Positions 55,483 to 63,729 of a stretch of DNA of 64,000 bases are shown here, in pieces. Position 1 is the stretch's first letter. Each line of letters opens with the position of its first letter. Under the pieces are notes generated by a model. That model worked only from the letters and a program-made list of their open reading frames with translations. It did not search any database and had not been told where the DNA came from. The position numbers and the translations under genes were made by a program. The DNA comes from Marininema halotolerans (lineage in GTDB: Bacteria > Bacillota > Bacilli > Thermoactinomycetales > DSM-45169). The stretch is from positions 124,001-188,000 of the forward strand of contig NZ_FPAA01000004.1 of NCBI RefSeq assembly GCF_900116235.1, in the 5' to 3' direction.

Positions 55483-56691
55483 TTGTCCGCTGAAATCGGT
55501 CACCGCCTCAGGCAAGCCAGAGAGTCTCAAGGGATGAATCTCCAGGAGTTGGAACAACGAACTGGGATTCCACAGGCGCACCTGACTGCGATGGAAGATG
55601 GAGACTTCAGTGATTTTCCTAGCCCTTATTATGCACGTGTTTCCCTTCGGACCTATTCCATTGCGATTGGGCTGGATTCTCGAAGTATCCTTAATCAGTA
55701 TCGCCAATCCTATCGTGCGGATGGGACGTTCATTGGTGGAGCAGGTACTTGGATGAACGCTTCTGACTCGATGTCCTCGTCTGACAGGCTATCTAATCAA
55801 GATCGAAGGAACCGCATGTCTATGCGACGTTCTGAGCGGGAGGGGTTGAAAGCGAATGATCCTTCCGCTGGACAGCCAGGGAGTGGAGCTCGCTTTCCTC
55901 GTCGCGAACAGCGTCTTTCAAGACAACCCTTGGATGAGGGTAGAGGAACGTTGCCAGGCGAAGATTCTTTGAGCGATGAGGGGACAGGGGAATTACCACG
56001 TCGAGTTACATTACCCAAGGATCTGCCTGACCCGTATGAGTTAGGCCTCAATCCCTCTTCTGAGGTTGCTGCTACGGAAGAAGAGCATTCTTCGCTGGCT
56101 CCTGTTGCAACAGAGGGTCTACGACAACGAAAAGGGAAATATACACTTCAGCGGCGAAGTGAAGCCCCTAATTTAAAAAATAAGAAAAAGTCCTCTTCCT
56201 TTGGGAAGTGGTATACTCGATTTTTAATTGTGGGTGCGATGTTATTGATCCCAGCGACAGGCTATGTAGTCTATGATTATTATCGCGCTGATCCACCTGT
56301 TCCTCCAGCAAAACAGGAACAACCTAGCCATGAAGCACCAAAGGATTCAGGGGATCAGAATTCTGATGATGTAGGTAAACCAAATTTGAATCCGATTGAC
56401 ATTGGTAAGGGGAATGTTGATCAATATGAACTGAGTAATGCAGGTAAGATTGAACTAAAGTTAAAAGCGAAGGACGAATGCTGGATCCAGCTCAGTGACC
56501 AAGAAGTGGGAGATTCTTTGAAAGAGGCTGTGTTAAAAAAAGGACAAACCTTCTCGTATTCCTACGACAAAGGAATGGAGTTATGGATTGAATTGGGTCG
56601 CCCACAAGAAATTGAAATGACAGTAAATGGGTTGGGCGTGAAAACCTCCTATGGTAAAAAGAGGAAATTTCGCGTAATTCGTCTTCAGTGA
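55483..56691 (+). CDS. RodZ-like HTH/transmembrane protein, copy 2
   Basis: This has the same architecture as the preceding gene: HTH (GHRLRQARESQGMNLQELEQ, FPSPYYARVSLRTYSIAIGLD) and an Arg/Asp/Gly-rich cytoplasmic linker (about 85-245). One transmembrane helix (about 246-266, ending YVVYDYY) leads into a small extracytoplasmic domain (LKLKAKDECWIQLSDQE) like DUF4115. The TTG at 55483 is 6 nt after GGAGGTG. It begins 38 bases after copy 1, so it is co-transcribed. The residues shared with copy 1 lie mainly in the HTH, pointing to an old duplication. Confidence 0.8.
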   Translation: MSAEIGHRLRQARESQGMNLQELEQRTGIPQAHLTAMEDGDFSDFPSPYYARVSLRTYSIAIGLDSRSILNQYRQSYRADGTFIGGAGTWMNASDSMSSSDRLSNQDRRNRMSMRRSEREGLKANDPSAGQPGSGARFPRREQRLSRQPLDEGRGTLPGEDSLSDEGTGELPRRVTLPKDLPDPYELGLNPSSEVAATEEEHSSLAPVATEGLRQRKGKYTLQRRSEAPNLKNKKKSSSFGKWYTRFLIVGAMLLIPATGYVVYDYYRADPPVPPAKQEQPSHEAPKDSGDQNSDDVGKPNLNPIDIGKGNVDQYELSNAGKIELKLKAKDECWIQLSDQEVGDSLKEAVLKKGQTFSYSYDKGMELWIELGRPQEIEMTVNGLGVKTSYGKKRKFRVIRLQ

Positions 56692-56791
56692 ACGCTTCCG
56701 CAGATAATAGGCGGAAGCCTTTTCACTGAGTGGATAATGAGTGGAACAATACTCATCGAATAGGATGCGACATCAAGAGGAGGATGACCCT

Positions 56792-57733
56792 ATGCCACGA
56801 CCGACGGATCAGCTTCGCTTGCGCCGGGAACAGGCAGGTCTAACATTAGAGGATATTCAACGACAAACGCGTATCCGTTTGGAATACTTACGAGGGATAG
56901 AAACAGGCGATTACTCATTATTACCTGGCAAATTTGCTGTACGTCGAACTGTCGAGGCATACTGTAACGTACTTGGCCTCGATTCTGCACGCATGATGAG
57001 GCAAATCGAGGGAAGTCATTCCTCGTCAATTGAATCTTCGTATTCGGTTCCAGCTCCAGTAGACAAAACTCCTGATCCATCGGCAAAATTGCCTTCACGA
57101 AGTCGAAGTCGGAAGGAACGGACTGAAACTCGAGCGGAAAACGAAACTTCTCGAATCAGGGGTCGTCAGAAGGAGCAGCGAGGGAGAAGGAGAAGGAAAA
57201 AAAGTGCAGTGGGAGAGTTTTTGGAAATGATCCAAGCTCCCTTGAAAAAAGGAATCCCTTTGAACCTTGTCATCATACTTGTTGGGGTACTTCTACTTGG
57301 ATTGGGTACGGTATGGGTGGTGAAGGAATTCATTGGTGAGGAGACTGCCACACAGAAGCAAAAGACATCCTCTGAGAAGAATTCTTCACATTCATCACCG
57401 ATCCAAGGAGATTCATCCGTGGTTGAGCTGATTAAGCCTTCAGAGACATATAAATATGGTGACTTATTTAAGGTATCAAAGGCGGATGAGATCATGGTGA
57501 CTTTGCAAGTGGAAAAGGAGACCTCTTTTATTTATCGAAAAGGGGGACCCACAGAAAAGATCGCTGAAAAAGGAAAGATAAAAGCAGGGGAAAAAAAATC
57601 GTTTCACCATGACAAGTGGATTTCCCTCGAAGTGGGTACGCCTAGCCATGTGAAATTAATCGTGAATGGTCATGAGATTGATACTTCCCATGACGCTAAA
57701 GATCACCATTACCAAATTCAGCGAAAACCATAA
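56792..57733 (+). CDS. RodZ-like HTH/transmembrane protein, copy 3
   Basis: This is the third and shortest copy (313 residues): HTH (LRLRREQAGLTLEDIQRQTRI, LPGKFAVRRTVEAYCNVLGLD), a basic Arg/Lys/Glu linker (about 95-150), a transmembrane helix (about 157-178), and a C-terminal beta domain ending with HVKLIVNGHEIDTS, the same strand seen as EIKVNGEEIDT in copy 1. The ATG at 56792 is 8 nt after AGGAGG. By size it is closest to B. subtilis YmfM, so it may be the true orthologue rather than copy 1. Confidence 0.8.
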   Translation: MPRPTDQLRLRREQAGLTLEDIQRQTRIRLEYLRGIETGDYSLLPGKFAVRRTVEAYCNVLGLDSARMMRQIEGSHSSSIESSYSVPAPVDKTPDPSAKLPSRSRSRKERTETRAENETSRIRGRQKEQRGRRRRKKSAVGEFLEMIQAPLKKGIPLNLVIILVGVLLLGLGTVWVVKEFIGEETATQKQKTSSEKNSSHSSPIQGDSSVVELIKPSETYKYGDLFKVSKADEIMVTLQVEKETSFIYRKGGPTEKIAEKGKIKAGEKKSFHHDKWISLEVGTPSHVKLIVNGHEIDTSHDAKDHHYQIQRKP

Positions 57734-58216
57734 TGCAGGGTGGTTATGAGTCCATGATAGGCGTTTGCCTGCTTTGACATGGGGGAAGCGCGTGTATTAT
57801 ACTTACGGAAGAATTGCGAGAATGGGAACGTGAACGTTGGATCGAGCCCTTTTCCGCCAGGGCTCGTTTTGCCGATTTCCCCTCCTATCAGTCGCTGGCC
57901 TTGGCGGGTGGGTTGCAATTGGAGGCTTAAAAGCCATAGGAGGGATACATATTCCGTCTGCGGATGCCCTCTGATGGGCGGAGACATGATGTTCCTATTA
58001 CCGCATTTATCGATATGTATCGATTCATCCCGTGTGAGTGGATGGATGAAGATCATTCAATTCGTTCATTCATAAAAGACGATTGGAGTGTCAAACACAG
58101 TCATGTATATGGATGACTGTATCGACAAAACCAGAGCTTTGCGAGGAAGAATGCCGGGGCGGTTACTGTTTGGAAAACGTCGCGGAGGCGAACTCGCGGG
58201 GGGAGGTTCGCAAAAG
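57734..58216 (+). promoter_or_regulatory. 483-base pgsA upstream region with promoter, hairpins and a small open frame
   Basis: A promoter candidate is TTGACA (57774-57779) with TTATAC (57798-57803) at 18-bp spacing. A terminator-like hairpin CGAGCCC/GGGCTCG plus TTTT (57843-57870) follows. A 9-bp perfect helix CCCTCCTAT (57880-57888)/ATAGGAGGG (57936-57944) would hide a Shine-Dalgarno-like AGGAGGG. Downstream is a 50-codon frame (ATG 57964 to stop at 58116; starts MPSDGRRHDV) with no match I recognise. Many Firmicutes have rimO at this place; nothing like it remains here. Confidence 0.4.
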
Positions 58217-58801
58217 GTGAATCTAGCGAATAAAATCACCTTGGTCCGGATATTTCTTGTTCCGGTCTTAATGATCTTTTTGTTGGTCAAATATGACCTG
58301 GGTCAATTCCATTTGGGTGCAGGGAGCATTACCGTTAGTGAAATGATTGCAACGCTTATTTTTATTGTTGCTGCGATCACGGACGGTTTAGATGGCTACA
58401 TTGCACGAAAGCGGAAGCTCGTGACCAATCTTGGAAAGTTTTTGGATCCTTTGGCAGATAAACTGTTGATTTCTGCCGCACTGATTTCATTGGTAGAAAT
58501 GCAACGGCTTGATGCATGGATTGCTGTTGTGATCATCAGTCGTGAATTTGCGGTTACCGGTTTGCGATTGGTTGCTGCAGCAGAAGGTCAAGTAATTGCG
58601 GCAAGCCCAATGGGGAAGCTGAAAACAATTATTCAAATTATCGCCGTGGCAGCACTGATCTTGAATAATTTCCCATTCTCTTCCGTTGCTTTTCCCTTCT
58701 CGGAAATTTTCATTTGGCTTGCTGTGATTATTACCGTCATCTCTGGGGTGGATTACTTTGTAAAAAATAAGCGAGTCATTCGTTTTACAAAGCCCCGGTA
58801 A
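58217..58801 (+). CDS. pgsA: CDP-diacylglycerol--glycerol-3-phosphate 3-phosphatidyltransferase
   Basis: This integral membrane enzyme makes phosphatidylglycerol phosphate. The CDP-alcohol phosphotransferase signature D-x2-DG-x2-AR-x8-G-x3-D-x3-D is complete in TDGLDGYIARKRKL through GKFLDPLADK. The N-terminus NLANKITLVRIFLVP is typical. The GTG at 58217 follows GGAGG by about 11 nt; the open frame back to 58088 adds 43 unrelated residues. 194 residues with about five to six membrane helices. Located before cinA as in B. subtilis. Confidence 0.93.
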   Translation: MNLANKITLVRIFLVPVLMIFLLVKYDLGQFHLGAGSITVSEMIATLIFIVAAITDGLDGYIARKRKLVTNLGKFLDPLADKLLISAALISLVEMQRLDAWIAVVIISREFAVTGLRLVAAAEGQVIAASPMGKLKTIIQIIAVAALILNNFPFSSVAFPFSEIFIWLAVIITVISGVDYFVKNKRVIRFTKPR

Positions 58802-58831
58802 CAGACCGGTTCGAAGAAAGGGCGTCATTCG

Positions 58832-60082
58832 ATGCGTGCAGAATTAGTGGCCGTTGGGACGGAAATTCTTCTAGGCCAAATCGTGGATACGCATTCTGCT
58901 TATCTGTCTAGCGAACTATCGAAACTGGGGATTGGTGTCTATTATCACACTTCTGTTGGTGATAATTGGGATCGGTTGAAAGAAGTGGTGAAACTTGCTG
59001 CTAGCCGGTCAGATGTGGTGATCTTCTCCGGTGGTCTAGGTCCAACTGAAGATGATTTAACCAAAGAAGTGGTTGCTGAGGTGTTGGGATTCGAGTTGGT
59101 GGAGCATTCTCCGTCTAGAAAGTTTATGGAGGACATGTTTACCGAGAGAGGATTGTCTGTTCCCCCTTCGAATTATAAGCAAGCGCTTGTTTTTCCAGGG
59201 GGGCGTGTTTTTTCTAATCCGAATGGGACGGCTCCTGGGGTCGCAGTGACTCATGCAGGAACAACGTTTATCTTACTTCCAGGCCCTCCAACGGAGCTTT
59301 ATCCGATGTTTACTAATGAAGCCCGCCCTTTTTTGGAAGAGATCAGTCCGGGAGAAATCGTTGTGTCCAATGTTTTACGTTTCTATGGGATTGGTGAATC
59401 TCATTTGGTCGCACAGATGGAATCCTTGATCCGTGAACAAACCAATCCAACGATTGCGCCTCTTGCCAAGGAAGGGGAGGTAACCCTTCGATTGACAGCA
59501 AAAGCGCAGGATGAAGAAGAAGCTCGACGATTGATTGCACCTGTGAAGGAGAAGATTATTGCAATTGCTGGACGTTTCCTCTATGCAGAGGACGATGATA
59601 CGTTGGAAGTAGCTCTTGTCAAGGGATTAAGAGAGAAGAAAAAGACCGTTGCCTTTGTAGAGAGTTGTACAGGCGGATTACTGACGGAAATGGTGACTTC
59701 GGTCCCTGGTGCCAGTGCCGTTCTTCAGGGTGGAGTGGTCGCTTATAGTGCAGCCACCAAACATAAATTGGCCGATGTGCCTAACCCACTCATTGAAGAA
59801 CATGGCACCATTAGTATGGAAACATCCCTCGCAATGGCGGAAGGAATCCGGAAACGATTGGATACAGACTATGCATTGAGTACAACCGGTGTGGCGGGTC
59901 CAGATTCTGTCGAGGGAAAGCCGATCGGCCTTGTTTATATTGGTATCGCAGAACGGGGGAAGCCGCCTCGTTCCTTCCGTCTTGATCTGGGTGGTTCTCG
60001 ACAAAAGATCCAGATTCGAGCGGCGAAACATGCGCTTTTTACATTACTGGAACGTTCAAAGAAAGGTGAAGCAACACAATGA
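58832..60082 (+). CDS. cinA: CinA-like competence/damage-inducible protein
   Basis: Two domains are present. The N-terminal MoCF-like domain (ELVAVGTEILLGQIVDTHS, FSGGLGPTEDD) is linked to NMN or ADP-ribose pyrophosphatase chemistry. The C-terminal PncC-type nicotinamide-nucleotide amidase domain has VESCTGGLLTEM and STTGVAGPD. The length of 416 residues is normal. The stop overlaps the next gene's ATG (ATGA). In B. subtilis cinA precedes recA directly; here a helicase intervenes. Confidence 0.94.
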   Translation: MRAELVAVGTEILLGQIVDTHSAYLSSELSKLGIGVYYHTSVGDNWDRLKEVVKLAASRSDVVIFSGGLGPTEDDLTKEVVAEVLGFELVEHSPSRKFMEDMFTERGLSVPPSNYKQALVFPGGRVFSNPNGTAPGVAVTHAGTTFILLPGPPTELYPMFTNEARPFLEEISPGEIVVSNVLRFYGIGESHLVAQMESLIREQTNPTIAPLAKEGEVTLRLTAKAQDEEEARRLIAPVKEKIIAIAGRFLYAEDDDTLEVALVKGLREKKKTVAFVESCTGGLLTEMVTSVPGASAVLQGGVVAYSAATKHKLADVPNPLIEEHGTISMETSLAMAEGIRKRLDTDYALSTTGVAGPDSVEGKPIGLVYIGIAERGKPPRSFRLDLGGSRQKIQIRAAKHALFTLLERSKKGEATQ

Positions 60083-61662
60083 CGCAATTTGATTCTTTTC
60101 AATTAGATCCGCTTATTTTAAAAGGGGTACGGGATATGGGTTTTGAGGAACCCTCCCCCATCCAGGAAGAATGTATTCCAGCCGTTCTCCGCGGCGAAGA
60201 TGTGATTGGCCAGGCACAGACAGGTACAGGTAAAACGGCTGCTTTTGGAATCCCACTGTTGGATCATGTGGATACGAGTCGCCGTCAAGTACAAGCAGTC
60301 GCTTTGGCACCCACACGGGAACTAGCGATCCAGGTGTCGGAGGAGTTACGTAAAATTGGTCGCTCCAAGAGAGTGAGTACCCTTCCCATTTATGGGGGTC
60401 AATCCATTGGTCGGCAGATTAAGGCCTTAAAACAAGGAGTTCATGTGGTTATTGGAACACCTGGACGTATGCTGGATCACCTTCGTCGGGGTACTCTAAA
60501 CTTGGATGCAGTTGAAATTTTTGTGTTAGATGAAGCCGATGAGATGTTGGATATGGGCTTTATCGATGACATTGAAGCAGTCATGAAATTTTTGCCTGAA
60601 CAACGTCAATTATTGTTGTTCTCTGCTACCATGCCACCAGGGATTCGGCGGTTAGCCCACAAGTATATGAACAAGCCGAAGTACATTACGGTGAGCCGAG
60701 GGGAAGTGACGGCTCCCGTTATTGAACAGGTCTATTATAAGGTGTTAGAAAATGGAAAGTTAGAATCCCTTTGTCGTATTTTAGATAGCGAAGATGTGGA
60801 TCAAGGAATTCTCTTTTGTCGAACGAAAAAAGGGGTCGATGATCTTTCAGAAGCGTTACAAGCTCGTGGATACCTCTCTGGAGGGCTTCATGGAGACTTG
60901 GCGCAACAACAACGCGATCGCGTAATGAATGCATTTCGACGTGGAGATATTGAATTGCTTGTTGCTACGGATGTCGCAGCACGTGGGATTGATATTGGAA
61001 CGATCTCTCATGTTATTAACTATGACATTCCACAAGATGCTGAAAGTTATGTTCACCGCATTGGCCGTACAGGTCGTGCTGGCCGTACGGGGCTAGCCCT
61101 TACCTTAGTAACTCCCCGAGAAATGAAGCAACTTCGTTCGATTGAACAGGAGATTCATGGACACCTTACTCCTCGGGAGTTGCCAACGTTAGAGGAAGTG
61201 GCTGAGCGTCAACAAAAAGTATTGGTTGAACAGCTGGAGGAGACATTAAATTCGTCGGAAGCAATGCCGCTCTTTGAAGAGATGGTTCGCGATTTGGTTG
61301 ATCAACATGATCCCGTAAAAGTAGCGGTTGCAGCCCTTCACCTTGCCTTTGCGGATCGCTTCACAGCAGGACACGATGCAGTTTACGATTTTGGTGAAAC
61401 AGGCGCATCTCCAGGGATGGTACGCTTTTTCATCAATGTCGGTCGCAATGCAGACATTAAGCCCAAAGAGCTGGTTAAAGCGATTGCTGAACAAGCTGGG
61501 ATTAATGCACGGAATGTGGGGCGTATTAATATTTATGATCGCTTTTCCTTTGTGGAAGTACCAGAGGAAGCAGCTCCCTTTGTTTTTGAAGCGCTACGAC
61601 AAACGAAGATTAATGGTGCACGGGTAAATCTAGAACCTGCACGTCCGCGTAATCGGTCGTAA
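60079..61662 (+). CDS. DEAD-box ATP-dependent RNA helicase with DbpA-type RNA-binding domain
   Basis: This is an RNA helicase acting on structured RNA or in ribosome assembly. Helicase motifs in order are GFEEPSPIQ (Q motif), AQTGTGKTAA, PTRELAIQV, GTPGR, VLDEADEM, FSATMPP and HRIGRTGR. A linker region (about 365-430) leads to a C-terminal DbpA-type RNA-binding domain (MVRFFINVGRNADIKPKELV...). The 527 residues make it a DeaD/CshA relative. It overlaps cinA by four bases and is probably translated with it. The substrate RNA is unknown. Confidence 0.92.
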   Translation: MTQFDSFQLDPLILKGVRDMGFEEPSPIQEECIPAVLRGEDVIGQAQTGTGKTAAFGIPLLDHVDTSRRQVQAVALAPTRELAIQVSEELRKIGRSKRVSTLPIYGGQSIGRQIKALKQGVHVVIGTPGRMLDHLRRGTLNLDAVEIFVLDEADEMLDMGFIDDIEAVMKFLPEQRQLLLFSATMPPGIRRLAHKYMNKPKYITVSRGEVTAPVIEQVYYKVLENGKLESLCRILDSEDVDQGILFCRTKKGVDDLSEALQARGYLSGGLHGDLAQQQRDRVMNAFRRGDIELLVATDVAARGIDIGTISHVINYDIPQDAESYVHRIGRTGRAGRTGLALTLVTPREMKQLRSIEQEIHGHLTPRELPTLEEVAERQQKVLVEQLEETLNSSEAMPLFEEMVRDLVDQHDPVKVAVAALHLAFADRFTAGHDAVYDFGETGASPGMVRFFINVGRNADIKPKELVKAIAEQAGINARNVGRINIYDRFSFVEVPEEAAPFVFEALRQTKINGARVNLEPARPRNRS

Positions 61663-61747
61663 TGGCATAGTCAACACTAACGAGCGTCGAATGGATTGTT
61701 TTTGTATGAAAGGAAACGTTTTAAAGGTGTGGCTATAAAGTGATAGA

Positions 61748-61790
61748 TAAAAAGACTGACGTCTGAGGTAATGGCGTCAGTCTTTTTATC
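61748..61790 (+). terminator. Terminator after the DEAD-box helicase gene
   Basis: The stem AAAAAGACTGACG/CGTCAGTCTTTTT has a T-rich 3' end. Confidence 0.92.
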
Positions 61791-61911
61791 TTAATTGAGC
61801 CGGGGATACTCCCGTTTTTACCTTCCTTTTCACTTTCTAAAATCGGTTAATGAACAGATTTGCACCTCGTTATAACAAGCGTGCAGCCGATGAGAAAATT
61901 TGCATTCAAAG

Positions 61912-61955
61912 AGTCCCTGATTCAGTTCCACTTTGCTGGAAAGGAATCAGGGACT
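61912..61955 (-). terminator. Probable terminator of the DUF59 gene
   Basis: The inverted repeat AGTCCCTGATTC/GAATCAGGGACT (about 12 bp) has a 19-nt loop. On the minus strand it is followed by CTCTTT. It lies about 65 bases past the DUF59 stop. Confidence 0.6.
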
Positions 61956-62018
61956 TCGTTTGTCATTGACATTGGAGAGGTAGAATCAAATAAGAGGTTT
62001 TATTTGTAACGAATCACC

Positions 62019-62330
62019 TTAGTGAATTCCCAGCGCCATTTTTGCATAGCGAGACATGCGTTCCTTCGACCATGGTGGGTTCCACACGATATCTACTTCG
62101 ACGTCGTTGACACCATCGACGGATTTGACAGCGGTGGTTACCATTTCATTAATCGTACCAGCAAGGGGGCAACCCATTGCGGTCAAGGTCATAGTCACCT
62201 TAGCTTTTCCTTCATCGTCAATATCGACGCCATAGACAAGGCCTAGGTTTACAATATCGATATGGAGCTCAGGATCCTCAACGGTCTCGAGGGCTTCCAT
62301 GATTTCTTCTTCCATTTGTTCTTTGTTCAT
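62019..62330 (-). CDS. DUF59/MIP18-family iron-sulfur assembly-type protein
   Basis: This 103-residue protein belongs to the MIP18/SufT/PaaD-like (DUF59) family connected with iron-sulfur cluster assembly. The domain has the opening MEALETVEDPELHIDIVNLGLVYG and the conserved cysteine in TAMGCPLAGTI, and the end WNPPWSKERMS is typical. GGAAAGGAG precedes the ATG. It lies alone on the minus strand between the helicase and recA. The precise client protein is unknown. Confidence 0.9.
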   Translation of the reverse strand: MNKEQMEEEIMEALETVEDPELHIDIVNLGLVYGVDIDDEGKAKVTMTLTAMGCPLAGTINEMVTTAVKSVDGVNDVEVDIVWNPPWSKERMSRYAKMALGIH

Positions 62331-62540
62331 TTATGGATGACTCCTTTCCGATGGATCTAGTTTTTATTATATCATTACGGTAGAGTAAACCCCTACATGC
62401 ATCAATCAGAGGGGCTGAAGTAAGGGTACCATAACCGCTCTCATGCATCAAAGGGGGAAGGTATCCTTGTTGTGAAAAGATCGGCTCTTTTCCTTCCATG
62501 ACGGCACGTTCTGACAAAATATAGGAATGCGAAAAAAATA

Positions 62541-62592
62541 CGAATGAATGTTCGCAAATGATCTTGGCACGAAGGGAAAAAGGATGTATGAT
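62541..62592 (+). promoter_or_regulatory. SOS-controlled recA promoter
   Basis: The LexA box CGAATGAATGTTCG (62541-62554) has one mismatch to CGAAC-N4-GTTCG. The promoter is TTGGCA (62564-62569), 17 bp, TATGAT (62587-62592). The box lies 9 bp upstream of the -35. LexA control of recA is established in Bacillus; here it is inferred from the site. Confidence 0.75.
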
Positions 62593-62628
62593 GAATGTAT
62601 CTACTGGATTCGAAGGAGTGGGTTATCA

Positions 62629-63723
62629 ATGTCAGATCGCCGTCAGGCTTTGGATATGGCTTTGCGACAGATAGAAAAGCAATTTGGTAAGGGTTCGATC
62701 ATGAAAATGGGCGAATCCGAGATTCGCCAAATTGAGACGGTTTCCAGCGGAGCGCTCGCCCTGGATATTGCTCTTGGTGTGGGTGGATTTCCTCGTGGTC
62801 GGGTGATTGAAGTTTATGGACCGGAGTCATCAGGGAAGACGACAGTGGCTCTTCATGCGATTGCTGAATCCCAACGCAAAGGGGGTCAAGCTGCATTCAT
62901 CGATGCAGAGCATGCTTTGGATCCTGTTTATGCACGGAAGCTCGGTGTGAATGTGGATGAATTGCTTCTTTCCCAACCAGATACAGGGGAGCAAGCGCTG
63001 GAGATCGCAGAGGCTTTGGTACGGAGTGGTGCGGTGGATATCATTGTGATTGATTCGGTGGCCGCCCTGGTACCCAAAGCGGAAATCGAAGGGGAGATGG
63101 GAGATTCTCATGTAGGACTTCAAGCCCGTCTGATGTCCCAGGCGTTACGTAAGCTTTCCGGTGCGATTAGCAAATCCAATACCATTGCGATTTTTATTAA
63201 CCAGATTCGCGAAAAAGTGGGCGTGATGTTTGGTAATCCCGAAACGACCCCCGGTGGTCGAGCTCTTAAATTTTATTCAAGCGTTCGTTTGGAAGTTCGC
63301 CGTGCGGAAACAATTAAGCAAGGCAATGATATGGTCGGAAACCGGGCACGAATCAAGGTTGTAAAAAATAAAGTGGCACCTCCGTTTAAGCAGGCAGAAG
63401 TGGATATTATGTATGGGGAAGGAATTTCCCGTGAGGGTAGTATCTTAGATATTGGTAGTGAGTTAGATATCGTAAATAAATCAGGTGCTTGGTATTCCTT
63501 CGATGGTGACCGGTTGGGACAAGGTCGGGAAAACTCAAAACAATTTTTGAAGGAAAATAGTCAGATCGCTCTCCAGATTGAAAATCGGATTCGCGAACAC
63601 TTCGATCTCAGCGTGACTCCAGTTTCCGATGACGATGTGATGGCGAAGAATAAGAAGACAGCGAAGGCGAAAGATGAACTTCTTGCGGATGCACAAGCGC
63701 CTTCTTCTGATAAAGGCGAGTGA
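62629..63723 (+). CDS. recA: Recombinase RecA
   Basis: RecA polymerises on single-stranded DNA, catalyses strand exchange and triggers LexA self-cleavage. Walker A is GPESSGKTT, Walker B is [11 protein letters not shown], and the L1/L2 loops include [16 protein letters not shown] and [19 protein letters not shown]. The ATG at 62629 is about 9 nt after GAAGGAGTGG; the longer frame to 62548 covers the promoter. 364 residues, with a variable Lys/Ala/Asp tail as usual. Single gene followed closely by recX. Confidence 0.98.
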   Translation: MSDRRQALDMALRQIEKQFGKGSIMKMGESEIRQIETVSSGALALDIALGVGGFPRGRVIEVYGPESSGKTTVALHAIAESQRKGGQAAFIDAEHALDPVYARKLGVNVDELLLSQPDTGEQALEIAEALVRSGAVDIIVIDSVAALVPKAEIEGEMGDSHVGLQARLMSQALRKLSGAISKSNTIAIFINQIREKVGVMFGNPETTPGGRALKFYSSVRLEVRRAETIKQGNDMVGNRARIKVVKNKVAPPFKQAEVDIMYGEGISREGSILDIGSELDIVNKSGAWYSFDGDRLGQGRENSKQFLKENSQIALQIENRIREHFDLSVTPVSDDDVMAKNKKTAKAKDELLADAQAPSSDKGE

Positions 63724-63729
63724 TTGTTT

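Larger units (their letters stand above)
61663..62018. other. 356-base region between convergent helicase and DUF59 genes
   Basis: The region holds the plus-strand terminator at 61748-61790 and a second long hairpin at 61912-61955 that suits the minus-strand gene. Between them (61790-61910) I see no gene or repeat. Confidence 0.6.
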
